From Haematobia irritans (Eukaryota > Arthropoda > Insecta > Diptera > Muscidae): a stretch of 64,000 nucleotides of DNA. A model generated the notes under the pieces. The model was not told the DNA's origin. It saw nothing but the letters and a program-made list of their open reading frames with translations, and made no database searches. The translations under genes were made by a program, and so were the position numbers. Positions 1-9,344 of the stretch are shown piece by piece (the stretch's first letter is position 1; the number at the start of each line of letters is the position of its first letter). Where the stretch lies: contig NC_134401.1 in assembly GCF_050003625.1 (NCBI RefSeq), forward strand, positions 89,816,852 through 89,880,851, in the 5' to 3' direction.

Positions 1-1172
1 TAGTGCTTTGCCGAAGTCTTGTGCAAAATCCTTAACTCACCTATTTCATTTATGTCTATTCATTCTTTTGTTTCTTTGCTTTATGACATTTACTAACTTT
101 GATTGCTTTGATCATCACATCTTTCGCTCACTTAAATTTATGATAAATTCGAAGGATTTTCCATTCTCATTAAATTCACTTAAAAGTCCATTATGTAGAG
201 CATCTGTAATGTCGTCGTCTTCTTCGTCAGTATGACTCTGATTTGATCCAATTTAATTTTTACACGAAATTATAATCCAGCATTTAAGTCTTAAACGTGG
301 CCAGTGATTTTTGCTGATTTTATGATTCCATTACAATCATCTTACTGTGGAAAATTTAATTGTCATCATTGTCGGCTCTAAATGGTGTCTTACAAATGAT
401 TTCCCGCTTAATCAAGTTTAATTAAACAAATGTCTCATCAAATTAGTGCATTATAATTGTTGATTACTTGATGCTTCTATAGGGGGCAGAGGATTGTGAG
501 TTGACAGAGATAACAAGCGGGGTGAACATGAGCTTTAGACGCATGATAAAATTTTTATGGGAATATCGGCGAGATAAATGAAAGTGTTTTTTACGGGCTA
601 TTTGTGTGGAGTGTCACCAGGAAGTCTTTAATCTAGGCATAGTTGGGGCCATTGGCCCGACCTGGGTGGTGATAGAGGCGAAAAGTTTCAAATGTCTTAC
701 ACAATCGAGTTTTAAAAAGAAGCATTTGTGATATTCATTTGAGGTGACACAATTCCAAAGGCTATTAAAATATGGCCTATTTAAATACCTTAAATCGCGA
801 AAATTCCTAGCCAAAGATGCGGCTTCTTTATAATAAAAAAAAAAATTTTTAGAGAACTATCTGGCTTTAAATCTAGCATCAATAAAGTTAAAATAATGAT
901 ACAGATCTCATTTATCGATCTTTAATTCTCTATGTGCGATATATTAATAAAGCTATTAAGGTACAAACAAAAAATCCAAATCATAACATATGTATATTTC
1001 AATGTAACAATTTTTTGATGGAATTAGGAAAACATTAAAGATACACACAGAGTTTCATGAGCAAAATGTTATTTTTGAACGGTGAACATGGAACATTTTG
1101 GTCGCAAAAATATTATTTTCGTGGCCAACATATACATGGTTGCCGGAATCTGATACATAATTTTGGAGAAAA
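1..1172. other. No gene seen; AT-rich unique-looking DNA
   Basis: I see no repeat family shared with the rest of the window and no coding signal. A 75-codon open frame at 8-235 has a hydrophobic stretch but no splice context or recognisable motif. This may be intergenic or intronic. Confidence 0.5.
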
Positions 1173-1174
1173 TA

Positions 1175-2450
1175 AAGGGTGATACGGTCAAAATTTGGTC
1201 AAGGGAAACCGCGTGTAAATCGGTGAAATCGTTTATTTAAAAAATCAAATTAAATTTCTTTTTCAAGTTCAATTAGTATAAAATTCAGGAAAAATATTCA
1301 GTTAGGCTTTCGCTTTTCCAAATCCGAATTGCCGGGCCTCACGTTTGACACCTGCCATCAGATTTTGTACAGCCACATTGTCCACCTTCTTCGCCGCAGA
1401 AAACCAGTTTGCCTTGAATTGCTGCTCGTCCTTAGCATTTTTTTCGGTCTTCTTTAGGTTTCGCTTGACAATAGCCCAGTATTTCTCAATTGGGCGGAGC
1501 TCTGGCGTGTTGGGAGGGTTCTTGTCCTTGGGAACCACCTGCACGTTGTTGGCGGCGTACCACTCCATGGCCTTTTTACCGTAATGGCAAGATGCCAAAT
1601 CCGGCCAAAACAGTACGGAACAACCGTGTTTCTTCAGGAAAGGCAGCAGACGTTTATTCAAACACTCTTTCACATAAATTTCTTGGTTGACAGTCCCGGA
1701 AGCTATGAAAATGCTGCTTTTCAAGCCACAGGTACAGATGGCTTGCCAAACCAGATATTTCTTTGCGAACTTTGACAGTTTTATGTGCTTGAAAATATCT
1801 GCTACCTTTCCCCTTCCTTTTGCCGTATAAAACTCCTGTCCCGGAAGCTGCTTGTAGTCGGCTTTGACGTAGGTTTCGTCGTCCATTACCAGGCAGTCAA
1901 ACTTCGTCAGCATCGTCGTGTACAGCCTCCGGGATCGCGCTTTGGCCGTCGTATTTTGTTTATCATCGCGATTTGGAGTCACTACCTTCTTGTAAGCCGA
2001 TAGTCCGGCTCGTTTTTTGGCTCTATGCACGCTTGTAGACGATACACCCAGCTTATTTGCGGCATCTCGGAGAGAGAGGTTAGGGTTTCGCTTGAAACTA
2101 CCGGCAACTCTCTTTGTCGTCTCAGCGGCTTCCGGTTTTCGATTTCCCCTCGATCCAGACTTCCTGGCTGTCGACAAACGTTCCCCAAACACTTTAATTA
2201 CATTTGTAACGGTTGATTTGGCAACTTTTAGCGATTTTGCCAGCTTTGCGTGCGGATTTTCGCGATGCGCGAGCAAAATTTTGATACGCTGCTCTTCTTG
2301 CTTGGACGGCATTTTGACAACTGAAGAGTGAATTCCAAAATCAAAACAGGAGCAACATTTTACACACACACACCTTCAAAATGAGGGGTGTTCAAAATTG
2401 AAAGAAATACGTCAAGTTTATATTGACCAAATTTTGACCGTATCACCCCT
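1175..2450 (-). mobile_element. DD37E Tc1/mariner-group transposon, copy 1 (full length)
   Basis: This is a 1276-bp element bounded by TA dinucleotides at 1173-1174 and 2451-2452, the TA target duplication of the superfamily. Both ends read AAGGGTGATACGGTCAAAAT and onward for 28 bp as inverted repeats; the right end has one mismatch at its second base. It encodes a transposase on the minus strand covering most of its length. Two further copies with the same ends lie at 6432-7501 and 56797-59024, and comparison with them confirms the boundaries. This is the only copy here without internal deletions or insertions, so it is the best candidate for a recently active or autonomous copy. Confidence 0.93.
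1302..2312 (-). CDS. Transposase, DD37E Tc1/mariner group (ITmD37E-like), apparently complete
   Basis: The product is a 336-residue cut-and-paste DNA transposase. I chose the methionine at 2310-2312, which starts MPSKQEEQRI; an upstream in-frame ATG would add 19 residues ending at the TIR side, and the other copies keep the MPSK start. Residues about 22-45 and 80-100 look like the paired helix-turn-helix DNA-binding half (KLAKSLKVAKSTVTNVIK; LRDAANKLGVSSTSVHRAKK). The catalytic triad is D145 (MDDETYV), D238 (FWPDLASCHYG) and E276 (ELRPIEKYW). The 37 residues between the second D and the E give the DD37E signature, known from the mosquito ITmD37E group. The usual Tc1 spacing is 34. The length fits the superfamily (about 340) and there is no internal stop. 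Whether it is active is inference. Confidence 0.9.
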   Translation of the reverse strand: MPSKQEEQRIKILLAHRENPHAKLAKSLKVAKSTVTNVIKVFGERLSTARKSGSRGNRKPEAAETTKRVAGSFKRNPNLSLRDAANKLGVSSTSVHRAKKRAGLSAYKKVVTPNRDDKQNTTAKARSRRLYTTMLTKFDCLVMDDETYVKADYKQLPGQEFYTAKGRGKVADIFKHIKLSKFAKKYLVWQAICTCGLKSSIFIASGTVNQEIYVKECLNKRLLPFLKKHGCSVLFWPDLASCHYGKKAMEWYAANNVQVVPKDKNPPNTPELRPIEKYWAIVKRNLKKTEKNAKDEQQFKANWFSAAKKVDNVAVQNLMAGVKREARQFGFGKAKA

Positions 2451-2461
2451 TAACATGGTTA

Positions 2462-2575
2462 CGATCAGGGCTATGGTGTCGAGACAATTTTGCTCGACTC
2501 CGACTCCAACATTTTTCATCAGCCTCTTCTCCGACTCCGGAATCGACTCCGGGTAATATAACTAAATCTCATTTT
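2462..2575. mobile_element. Possible hAT-type MITE fragment with CTCCGACTCC repeats
   Basis: The stretch begins CAGGGCTATGG, a hAT-like terminal motif, and then carries repeated GACTCCGACTCC-type words. No second end or 8-bp target duplication was found, so this is a weak call. Confidence 0.3.
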
Positions 2576-2940
2576 AATACCACTAATTTGTAGTTCTAGT
2601 GTGGGGGGTACCGTAAAGGGATCGATATAAATTATCGTATTTATTTATGTGTGCTTATTGTATTATACCCTTCAATACATTGTGGACCAAAATTATGGTA
2701 TCAATAATCAAATCCTTTAAATTTGTTTCGAGCTATATAAAGGGTTATATTCCTATATGCATGAATTTGAATCTGAACCGATTTAAATTAAATTGTATAC
2801 ACTTCTACAAAATCTATATACTTAGAATTTAAATCTAACGTTATGGGACGAAACACAATTTTAGTAAAAAACAAATGAGGAAAGTCTGAAGTCGGGCGGT
2901 GCCGACTATAATATACTCTGCACAACTTTGTGTTTAGATC
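2576..2940 (+). mobile_element. TR-element F3 head remnant beside AT-rich DNA
   Basis: Positions 2878-2930 match the head of family F3: the GGAAAGTCTGAAGTCGGGCG hairpin region followed by a TATACTCTGCACAACTTTGT form of the inverted motif. The intact heads at the right ends of 9991-11576 and 12726-13910 are its relatives. It is cut off by the LINE tail at 2941. The rest of the interval is AT-rich with no gene seen. Confidence 0.5.
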
Positions 2941-5640
2941 TAGGTTAAGTTAGGTTAGGTTAAAATGGCAGCCCGATTAGGTTTCAGGCTCACTTCGACT
3001 ATTCAGTCCATTGTGATACCACATTTAACTAAAAGTACCTATTACATATGGGCACTTCTAGTTTTAACCACTGAACCTTCTCTATTATTTTCTTTTGTTG
3101 AACCAACCAGATTGTTCCAGAAACATTACCAGACTGCTTAAGTTAACGTTTTCCAGATCCGCCAGTAATCTAAAGCTATATGTCCCTAAAATTTGCTTAC
3201 GCCTTACACAAAATGCAGGACACTCACACAAGAGGTGTTTAATTGATTCCTTTTCCTCCGCATCAATACAGCTCATACAATAGTCATTATACTTCGCGCC
3301 AATAGTTTTTGCAAATTCGCCTATCGGGCAGCGACCCGTTATAGCAGATATCAGAAGTGATATCTGACGTCTCGAGAACACTAGCATATCTAGTGTGCGG
3401 TTCAAGTTTAAATGGGGCCATATTTTCTTGGTGTCGTTACAACCCTTGCAATTCTCCCATCGAACATTTGCCATCATAACAGCCTTCTCACGCAGTAAGA
3501 GCTTGCAGGTGGCCAGAGGCATACCAACAGATTCTAGTTTCCCTGGATAAGTAAGGTAGTTCCTAGCCTTGCTAACACATCTGCTTCGCAGTTCCCCAGT
3601 ATGGTCCTATGGCCACGCACCCATATTAGGTGAATATTGTACTGCTATGCCATCTCGTTGAGAGATTTGCGGGAGTTGATGGCCGTTTTCGAGTAAAGGA
3701 ACACAGAGTCCAAGGATTTTATTGCAGGTTGACTGTCTGAGTATATATTATTGCCAATATTTGTTGGAACATTACTTCTCAGCCAATTCACCACCTCTCT
3801 TATTGCCAATATTTCAGCCTGAAAAACACTACAGTGATTAGGTAATCTTTTCGCTATTCGAAGTTCCAGATCTTTAGAATATACTCCATCCAATTTGGAG
3901 CCATCAGTATAGAAATCTATATATTCTTTATTCCCCAGGCCTGTGTGCACCACGCCTCACTGTTGGGAATTAAAGTTTCAAACTTTTTGGGGAAAAGTGG
4001 TCTCGCCAAAGTGTAATCCACTACGTTAGGCAAATCTGACATTGTTTTGAGGACCGAACTGTGACCGTAACTTTTTTCCGACCACAGCGATAGCTCGCGC
4101 AACCGCACAGCCGTTGTTGAAGCTGACTGTTTGGCCAAAATGTCTAAAGGCAATAGATGCAGCATGGCATTAAGGGAATCTGTTCCTGTCTTACTGAATG
4201 CGCCTGAGATACACAAGCGCGCCATACGCTGAACTTTATCTAAACAAGTCGGTTTCTGAAGTGCCGGCCACCAGACTACAACACCATATAGCACTATAGG
4301 TCTAACCACTGCTGTGTATAGCCAATACACAATTTTCGATTTTAGTCTCCACTTTTTTCCTATAACGCCAAGGTATTTTGCACACTCACCAAAGGGAATT
4401 TCAATACCCCCTAAGGATATGGGCTTAACCATGGGAGTTTTGCGATCTTTGCATTACATGGCTAATTCTGTCTTGGCGGGATTTACTCCAAGACCATTCT
4501 CTTTCGCCCTTTTCTCAGTCATCCAGAGCCGCATAAATCTCTGATTGAGGATGGGAATTTTCCCCTGACTGCTAGGGCCACATCGTCTGCGTATGCCACC
4601 ACTTTTATATATAGCAACATTCTAAAGAAGAGGTGATAGAACTCCTCCTTGGGGAGTGCCTCTGTTCACATACCTTTGCATGTTTGCTTGTCCTAGTGTG
4701 GCTGAAATACGTCTCCTCATTAGCAGTTCGTCTAGCAGCCTAAGTATACCTGGATCAACATTCAGAGTTGCCAGTCCATTTAATATCGAGCTCGGATGGA
4801 TGTTATTGAATGCCCCCTCGATGTCTAGAAACGCCACGATTGTGTATTCATTGACAGATAGTGAGCTTTCGATAAAGCTGACTAGTTCATGCAAAGCGGT
4901 CTCAGTAGACCTGCCCTTCGAGTATGCATGCTGTCGTTTCGAGAGCAAACTTGAATCGACGCTAGTTCTAAGATAAATGTCTATCATCCTATCCAGAGTC
5001 TTAAGTAGGAATGAGGATAAGCTGATTGCTCGGAAATCTTTCGCATTCGAGTGAGAGGCTTTTCCCGCTTTAGGTATGAAGACAACTTTTGTTTCCCTCC
5101 ACTTTTCTGGAATATATACTAAGTTTATACATCCTTTATATACCACCGTCAACCAAGGGATAATTCTGTCAGTCACAGCTTGTAACTCCGCCGGAGTAAT
5201 TCCATCAGGTCCGGGGGATTTGAATGACCCAAAGCTATTTAACGCCCACTTTATTCTAGATTCCGATACAAGTTCCTCGATAGGAAATGACCGCTGAGCC
5301 ACTGTAGCACTGCCAGAACATGGTCCAACCGTCTGATTTCCAGGATAATGTGTGTCCAATAGTACCTCCAGCGTCTCCTCACTGGACGTTGTCCAATTGC
5401 CCTCCGATGTTTTAATGAAACCTGGAGCGGAGTTAGTGGATGCTAGTACCTTCCGTTGTCTGGAAGCCTCGGGCGTATTCTCAATACTGCTGCAGTAAAA
5501 ATTCCAAGAGTTATGCTGAGCCTTTCTCAGTTCTCGCTTGTATCCTTTCAGATTCTTCTTGTAAGCGTCCCAATCCTCAGGAGCTCTGGTGGACTTTGCT
5601 TTGTTAAAGAGCTTCCTGCAGGATTTCCTCATATCCGACT
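2941..5640 (-). mobile_element. RNase H-bearing LINE, copy 1, 5'-truncated
   Basis: This is a non-LTR retrotransposon on the minus strand. The 3' end is at 2941-3084: a TTAGGTTAGG-type tail (CCTAA repeats on the element strand) plus a 3' UTR. The body covers reverse transcriptase, RNase H and a C-terminal cysteine/histidine motif, and the 5' end is lost near 5640, so endonuclease and ORF1 are missing. The second copy at 27441-29080 is about 90 percent similar by eye over their shared part. The RT and RNase H organisation suggests the I/LOA/R1 assemblage. I lean to LOA-like but cannot settle the clade. The 3' tail is shared with the tRNA-derived SINE of this window. Confidence 0.88.
3085..5632 (-). 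pseudogene. LINE ORF2 (reverse transcriptase-RNase H), broken
   Basis: The frame is split into pieces at about 4622-5632, 3917-4432, 3645-3953 and 3085-3522. The first piece holds RT motifs in order: KSPGPDGI, WRETKVVFIPKAGK, FRAISLSSFLLKTLDR, QHAYSKGRSTETALH, motif A (FLDIEGAFNNI) and motif B (GTPQGGVLSPLL). It then hits a stop at 4622. Motif C (AYADD) follows out of frame at 4581-4597. The second piece is the RT thumb, the third is the start of RNase H (TDGSKLDG), where several residues present in copy 2 are deleted, and the last is the C-terminal region with a C-X2-C...H...C motif. Frameshifts and small deletions make it non-functional. Confidence 0.88.
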
Positions 5641-5917
5641 TTGGGAAAAGTCAATTTTCCAAGTTTTTAACTTTTTAAAAAAGGTTGGTAAAGTTGACTT
5701 GTTCAACATTTTAAGCTACGGTTAAATCGGATAATTTTACACATTCGTATTCATCATATGACGATAAATGATATCGTCTACTGCTATCAGAGTTACAATA
5801 GAAATATTTGTATTACACTGAAAAAAAGTATACCCGGTTCCAAAGATTTTGTCTTTGCTCTAATGATTTTGTTATTAAGGCAAATAAGCGGAGAAATGAA
5901 GTAAGATGGTATCCTTA

Positions 5918-6198
5918 GGTTAGGTTAGGTATAGTGGGAGCGCGATTTCTCAGGGCTATTTAGTTCATTGTGAACCACAGTGGCGAACTTCTCTCTTATC
6001 ACTGAGTGCTTTTTATAGCCGACTCCGAATGGCGTTCCACATTGCAGAGAAGCTCTGAAACACTCGGAAATGTCACCAGCATTACTGATGTGGGATAATC
6101 CACCGCTGAAAAACGTTTTGGTGTTCGGTCGAAGCAGGAATCGAACCCACGACCTTGTGTATACAAGGCGGGCATGGTAACCATTGCACCACGGTGGC
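5918..6198 (-). mobile_element. tRNA-derived SINE (SINE1), copy 1
   Basis: On the minus strand the head reads GCCACCGTGGTGCAATGGTT (A-box region), and a B box (GGTTCGATTCC) follows about 45 nt on. The body then runs to a tail of CCTAACCTAACC. It is flanked by a 7-bp target duplication, ATCCTTA, at 5911-5917 and 6199-6205. It is shorter than copies at 53889 and 50285 because of internal deletions. The tail region is shared with the RNase H LINE. Open frames here are by-products of the SINE. Confidence 0.88.
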
Positions 6199-6431
6199 AT
6201 CCTTACTTAACTTCTCCTCCCAATCCACTTTTAAATTTTAGTTTTGCGTACTTGATTCCAGGAAAAATGTTAATTTATCCGTTCTCCACTTTTTTTCTTT
6301 ATATGCTATCAAAGTTCTATAAAGACTTGTTAACGACAACTTGAATTTTCAACTTCAGACTCGACTTCAAATAGAAATTATGCTATGTTTCAAATAAAAA
6401 AAGTCTTCAATATAAAGTATTGAAAAACATA

Positions 6432-7501
6432 AAGGGTGGTACGGTCAAAATTTGGTCAATATAAACTTGACGTATTTCTTTCAATTTTGCATTTAAAAAA
6501 CCTGAACACCCCTCATTTTGAAGGTGTGTGTGTAGAATGGTGCTCCTATTTTGATTTTGGAATTCACTCTTCAGTTGTCAAAATGCCACAGGAAATCGAA
6601 AACCGGAAACCGATGAGACGACAAAGAGAGTTGCCGGTAGTTTCAAGCGAAACCCTAACCTCTCTCTCCGAGATGCCGCAAATAAGCTGGGTGTATCGTC
6701 TACAACCGTGCATCGAGCCAAAAAACGAGCTGGACTATCGAATTACAAGAAGGTAGTGACTCCAAATCGCGATGATAAACAAAATACGACGGCCAAAGCG
6801 CGATCCCGGAGGCTGTACACGACGATGCTGACGAAGTTTGACTGCGTGGTAATGGACGACGAAACCTACGTCAAAGCCGACTACAAGCAGCTTCCGGGAC
6901 AGGAGTTTTATACGGCAACAGGAAGGGGAAAGGTAGCAGATATTTTCAAGTACATAAAACTGTCAAAGTTCGCAAAGAAATATCTGGTTTGGCAAGCCAT
7001 CTGTACCTGTGGCTTGAAAAGCAGCATTTTCATAGCTTCCGGGACTGTCAACCAAGAAATTTATATGAAAGAGTGTTTGAATAAACGTCTGCTTCCTTTC
7101 CTGAAGAAACACGGTTGTTCCGTACTGTTTTGGCCGGATTTGGCATCTTGTCATTACGGTAAGAAGGCCATGGAGTGGTACGCCGCCAACAACGTGCAGG
7201 TGGTTCCCAAGGACAAGAACCCTCCCAACACGCCAGAGCTCCGCCCAATTGAGAAATACTGGGCTATTGTCAAGCGGAACCTAAAGAAGACCAAAAAAAC
7301 TGCTAAGGACGAGCAGCAGTTCAAGGCAAACTGGCTTTCTGCGGCAATTCGGATTTGGAAAAGCGAAAGCCTAACTGAATAATTTTCCTGAATTTTATAC
7401 TAATTGAACTTGAAAAAGAAATTTAATTTGATTTTTTAAATAAACGATTTCACCGATTTACACGCGTTTTCCCTTGACCAAATTTTGACCGTATCACCCT
7501 T
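6432..7501 (+). mobile_element. DD37E transposon, copy 2, internally deleted
   Basis: It has TA at 6430-6431 and 7502-7503 and the same terminal repeats as copy 1 (one substitution at the left end, GGTGGTACGG). Length is 1070 bp against 1276 bp in copy 1. It sits inside the CACTG-ended MITE at 5816-7804, so it is younger than that insertion. Confidence 0.92.
6583..7382 (+). pseudogene. DD37E transposase, deleted and frameshifted
   Basis: After the ATG at 6583 the first coding segment jumps from MPxxE directly to the GNRKPEAAE region, losing about 50 residues of the DNA-binding domain and shifting frame. The original frame is readable from 6708 on: VMDDETYV, FWPDLASCHYG and ELRPIEKYW are all present, so the DD37E catalytic residues survive. 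Near 7348 about 60 bp are missing between two CGGC words, removing the C-terminal KKVDxVAVQNLMAG segment and changing the stop. Non-functional. Confidence 0.88.
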
Positions 7502-7804
7502 TATCCCATTTTTGAATGCTTGTATACAAAAATACAAAATGTCAACAAATTTTAAGACAATTTAATTGATTTTGAAGAATTTTTTCGAATTATTAAAGCC
7601 AAGTTGACGTAAGTCAAACAAAATTTTCTTTCATGTAAAGATACACATTAATTATAAGGACAAACCGACTTCATTGAAAATTTTCACGATTTTGTACAAG
7701 GAAAAAAAACTTTATATCAGAGAAATGTGACTTCTATGCTAAGCAAAATTCGCATTTTGAGAACATGAAATCTTTGACCTCAGGACAATATTTTGCTCAC
7801 AGTG

Positions 7805-8744
7805 TGTTCCCCTTTGACTTGTCGACTTTTTCTCTGAAAGGAGATTAATCGAGTTGAGGTGATTTTTGAATTTTAAAAAAAGTCAATTTTGACTTTTCAC
7901 ATTTTTTTTAAGAAAAGCTTGACTCGATTTTCGACTTTTGTATTCCCAGTTTATTTCGTGGCTTTTTTGGACAAACTCAAACTCGCTCTCATCAAAACAG
8001 AATGACTGAAACCTTATACCAGGTAGCTTATCATATGGTAAATTGAATTGCAAAACATTGGCCACTTTTTCCACTATCGATCTCATAAAATACGCTAGAA
8101 TTATAATGAAATTAGCCAGAATGGAGTTGCTTTGAATTTAAAATTCCATTTTTCATTTCTTTATGAGGACTCTCCTTTAGCTAAGACACCTTTAGCCGGA
8201 TGTTGTTGTGGGTATATGTTTTGAATACGCATATCATATTTCCGATTTCTCTCCAAGCCAGCAGTGCCTTCCAACAGTTAGTCAGTACATCTGTCGCCAA
8301 ATGTTCATAATTTTCTGTCTTAATGTCTTTATAAAACGCTAATAGACTATAAATTTCACACAACAAATCTCTGGCAACATGTCCCATAAACATCTCCAAT
8401 TTTGTCTGTCTGCAGGCATTTTAGACCTCTTACTTAAGACAGTAAGTGCACCACTGGACATTGTAGCAAAATCCTGGCTGACATTTGCAGATAGCAGAAA
8501 TTATGAGAGAAGGAAACCGCCAACGACAAGAAATGACAAAGAGAAGACATCAAACGCATGATCAGAATATTTTATTAGACATTTCAGAAACTTACCAACT
8601 TTGCGAATTTGTTGACTTTTTATTAGCTCTTGAATTTAGGCTAAGACCTGGAATTTGAAGAACTTGGAAGAGACAAAGTGAAGATATCTTAGCACGGATT
8701 ACAAAAATGTTACCTAGCTACTAGCTGAAGTCTCGATTTATAAC
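7805..8744 (-). other. Unidentified exon-like open frames (possible gene or pseudogene fragment)
   Basis: Two minus-strand frames are less AT-biased than their surroundings and do not match any repeat here. The upstream one (8181-8399) encodes about 72 residues including HVARDLLCEIYSLLAFYKDI. The next (7883-8086) includes LPYDKLPGIRFQSFCFDESE. Between them lies a 90-100 bp stretch that could be an intron: a GTGTCT donor after AAG at 8190, a CTAAT branch-like word and TTCTAG acceptor at about 8096-8101. The reading phases do not agree across this junction as read, so it may be a relic or coincidence. I recognise no family. The rest of the interval shows nothing. Confidence 0.22.
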
Positions 8745-8816
8745 GAACACTCGAATGGTGATGGGGGGTGTAATCAGATTCCAGTTCTGTTTGTAACATA
8801 TCGAATAACATAGATA
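8745..8816 (-). mobile_element. TR-element core remnant (F1/F2-like)
   Basis: The stretch GAATGGTGATGGGGGGTGTA then TTCTGTTTGTAACATATCGA matches the terminal hairpin and core of F2 elements read on the minus strand. Only about 70 bp survive. Confidence 0.5.
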
Positions 8817-9114
8817 CAGGGTGGCCGATAGTCCAACAAAATGAAGCGATACTTTCTTATAACCCCTACAATAGGAGGGGGTGGGCTTTTGTTGCTTAAT
8901 AACATCCATCTATTGAGTCCAATTGCTACAAACTTTATTTCATTTTTAGTTTATTTCCTGATAAACAAAACTGTACATTCAGATAAATTATATACCTATA
9001 CTAATGCATTATAAAAATAAAATAAAAATAAGTCTGAATTCATTTTTGCACTTTATGCATTAATACATTAAAATAAAAATGTCTTAGTCTTTAACCAAAA
9101 GTCATTTATTTCTA

Positions 9115-9340
9115 TTTATGGTTGTAACTCGTCTTGACATACTTCTACTAAGTTTTTTATTATTTCTCTTGGAATATCCGACTAATTGTGCTGAACTTGG
9201 CTCTAGAACTCATGGGTAATCTCAAGAACATTTTAATCCGATACCATAAATTCTCAATGGGATTGAAATCGGGGCTTTGTGGTAGCATTTGAGCATTTGA
9301 GAATTGTGCTCCGACAACCATTTCCTTACTATTTTGTAAG
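9115..9340 (-). pseudogene. Tc1-type transposase relic, C-terminal part
   Basis: The minus strand reads SPDFNPIENLW, the classic third-acidic-residue motif of Tc1 transposases, followed by YRIKMFLRLP. Just upstream, in another frame, is KIVRKWLSEHNSQMLK, the region preceding that motif. Stops and a frameshift show it is dead. The N-terminal side resumes at 11588-11785, where HRGGSFIVWGW matches the Tc1 GGSxxVWG motif. The D-containing central motif was not found. Confidence 0.72.
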
Positions 9341-9344
9341 TATG

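Larger units (their letters stand above)
5816..7804. mobile_element. CACTG-ended MITE, copy 1, carrying a SINE and a DD37E transposon
   Basis: The left end is CACTGAAAAAAAG after TA (5814-5815). The right end is CAGTG followed by TG. Removing a SINE (5918-6198 plus its 7-bp duplication) and a DD37E element (6432-7501) leaves about 630 bp that aligns along its length with the uninterrupted copy at 19648-20301. Shared words include GGTTCCAAAGATTTTGTCTT, GACTCGACTTC and TATGCTAAGCAAAATT. It has no coding capacity. Ends and 2-bp target suggest a TIR element mobilised in trans. Confidence 0.85.

Noticed and set aside
8..235. 75-codon frame with a hydrophobic segment
   Set aside because: Looked signal-peptide-like but has a serine-rich chance tail and no supporting context at the window edge.
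1345..2331. Plus-strand frames across DD37E copy 1
   Set aside because: They are antisense shadows of the transposase; the same applies to antisense frames at 6963-7248, 56926-57432 and 58389-58870.
5925..6200. 91-codon minus-strand frame
   Set aside because: It lies wholly in SINE1 and starts in the tRNA head; matching frames occur in other SINE1 copies (36200, 50232, 53242).
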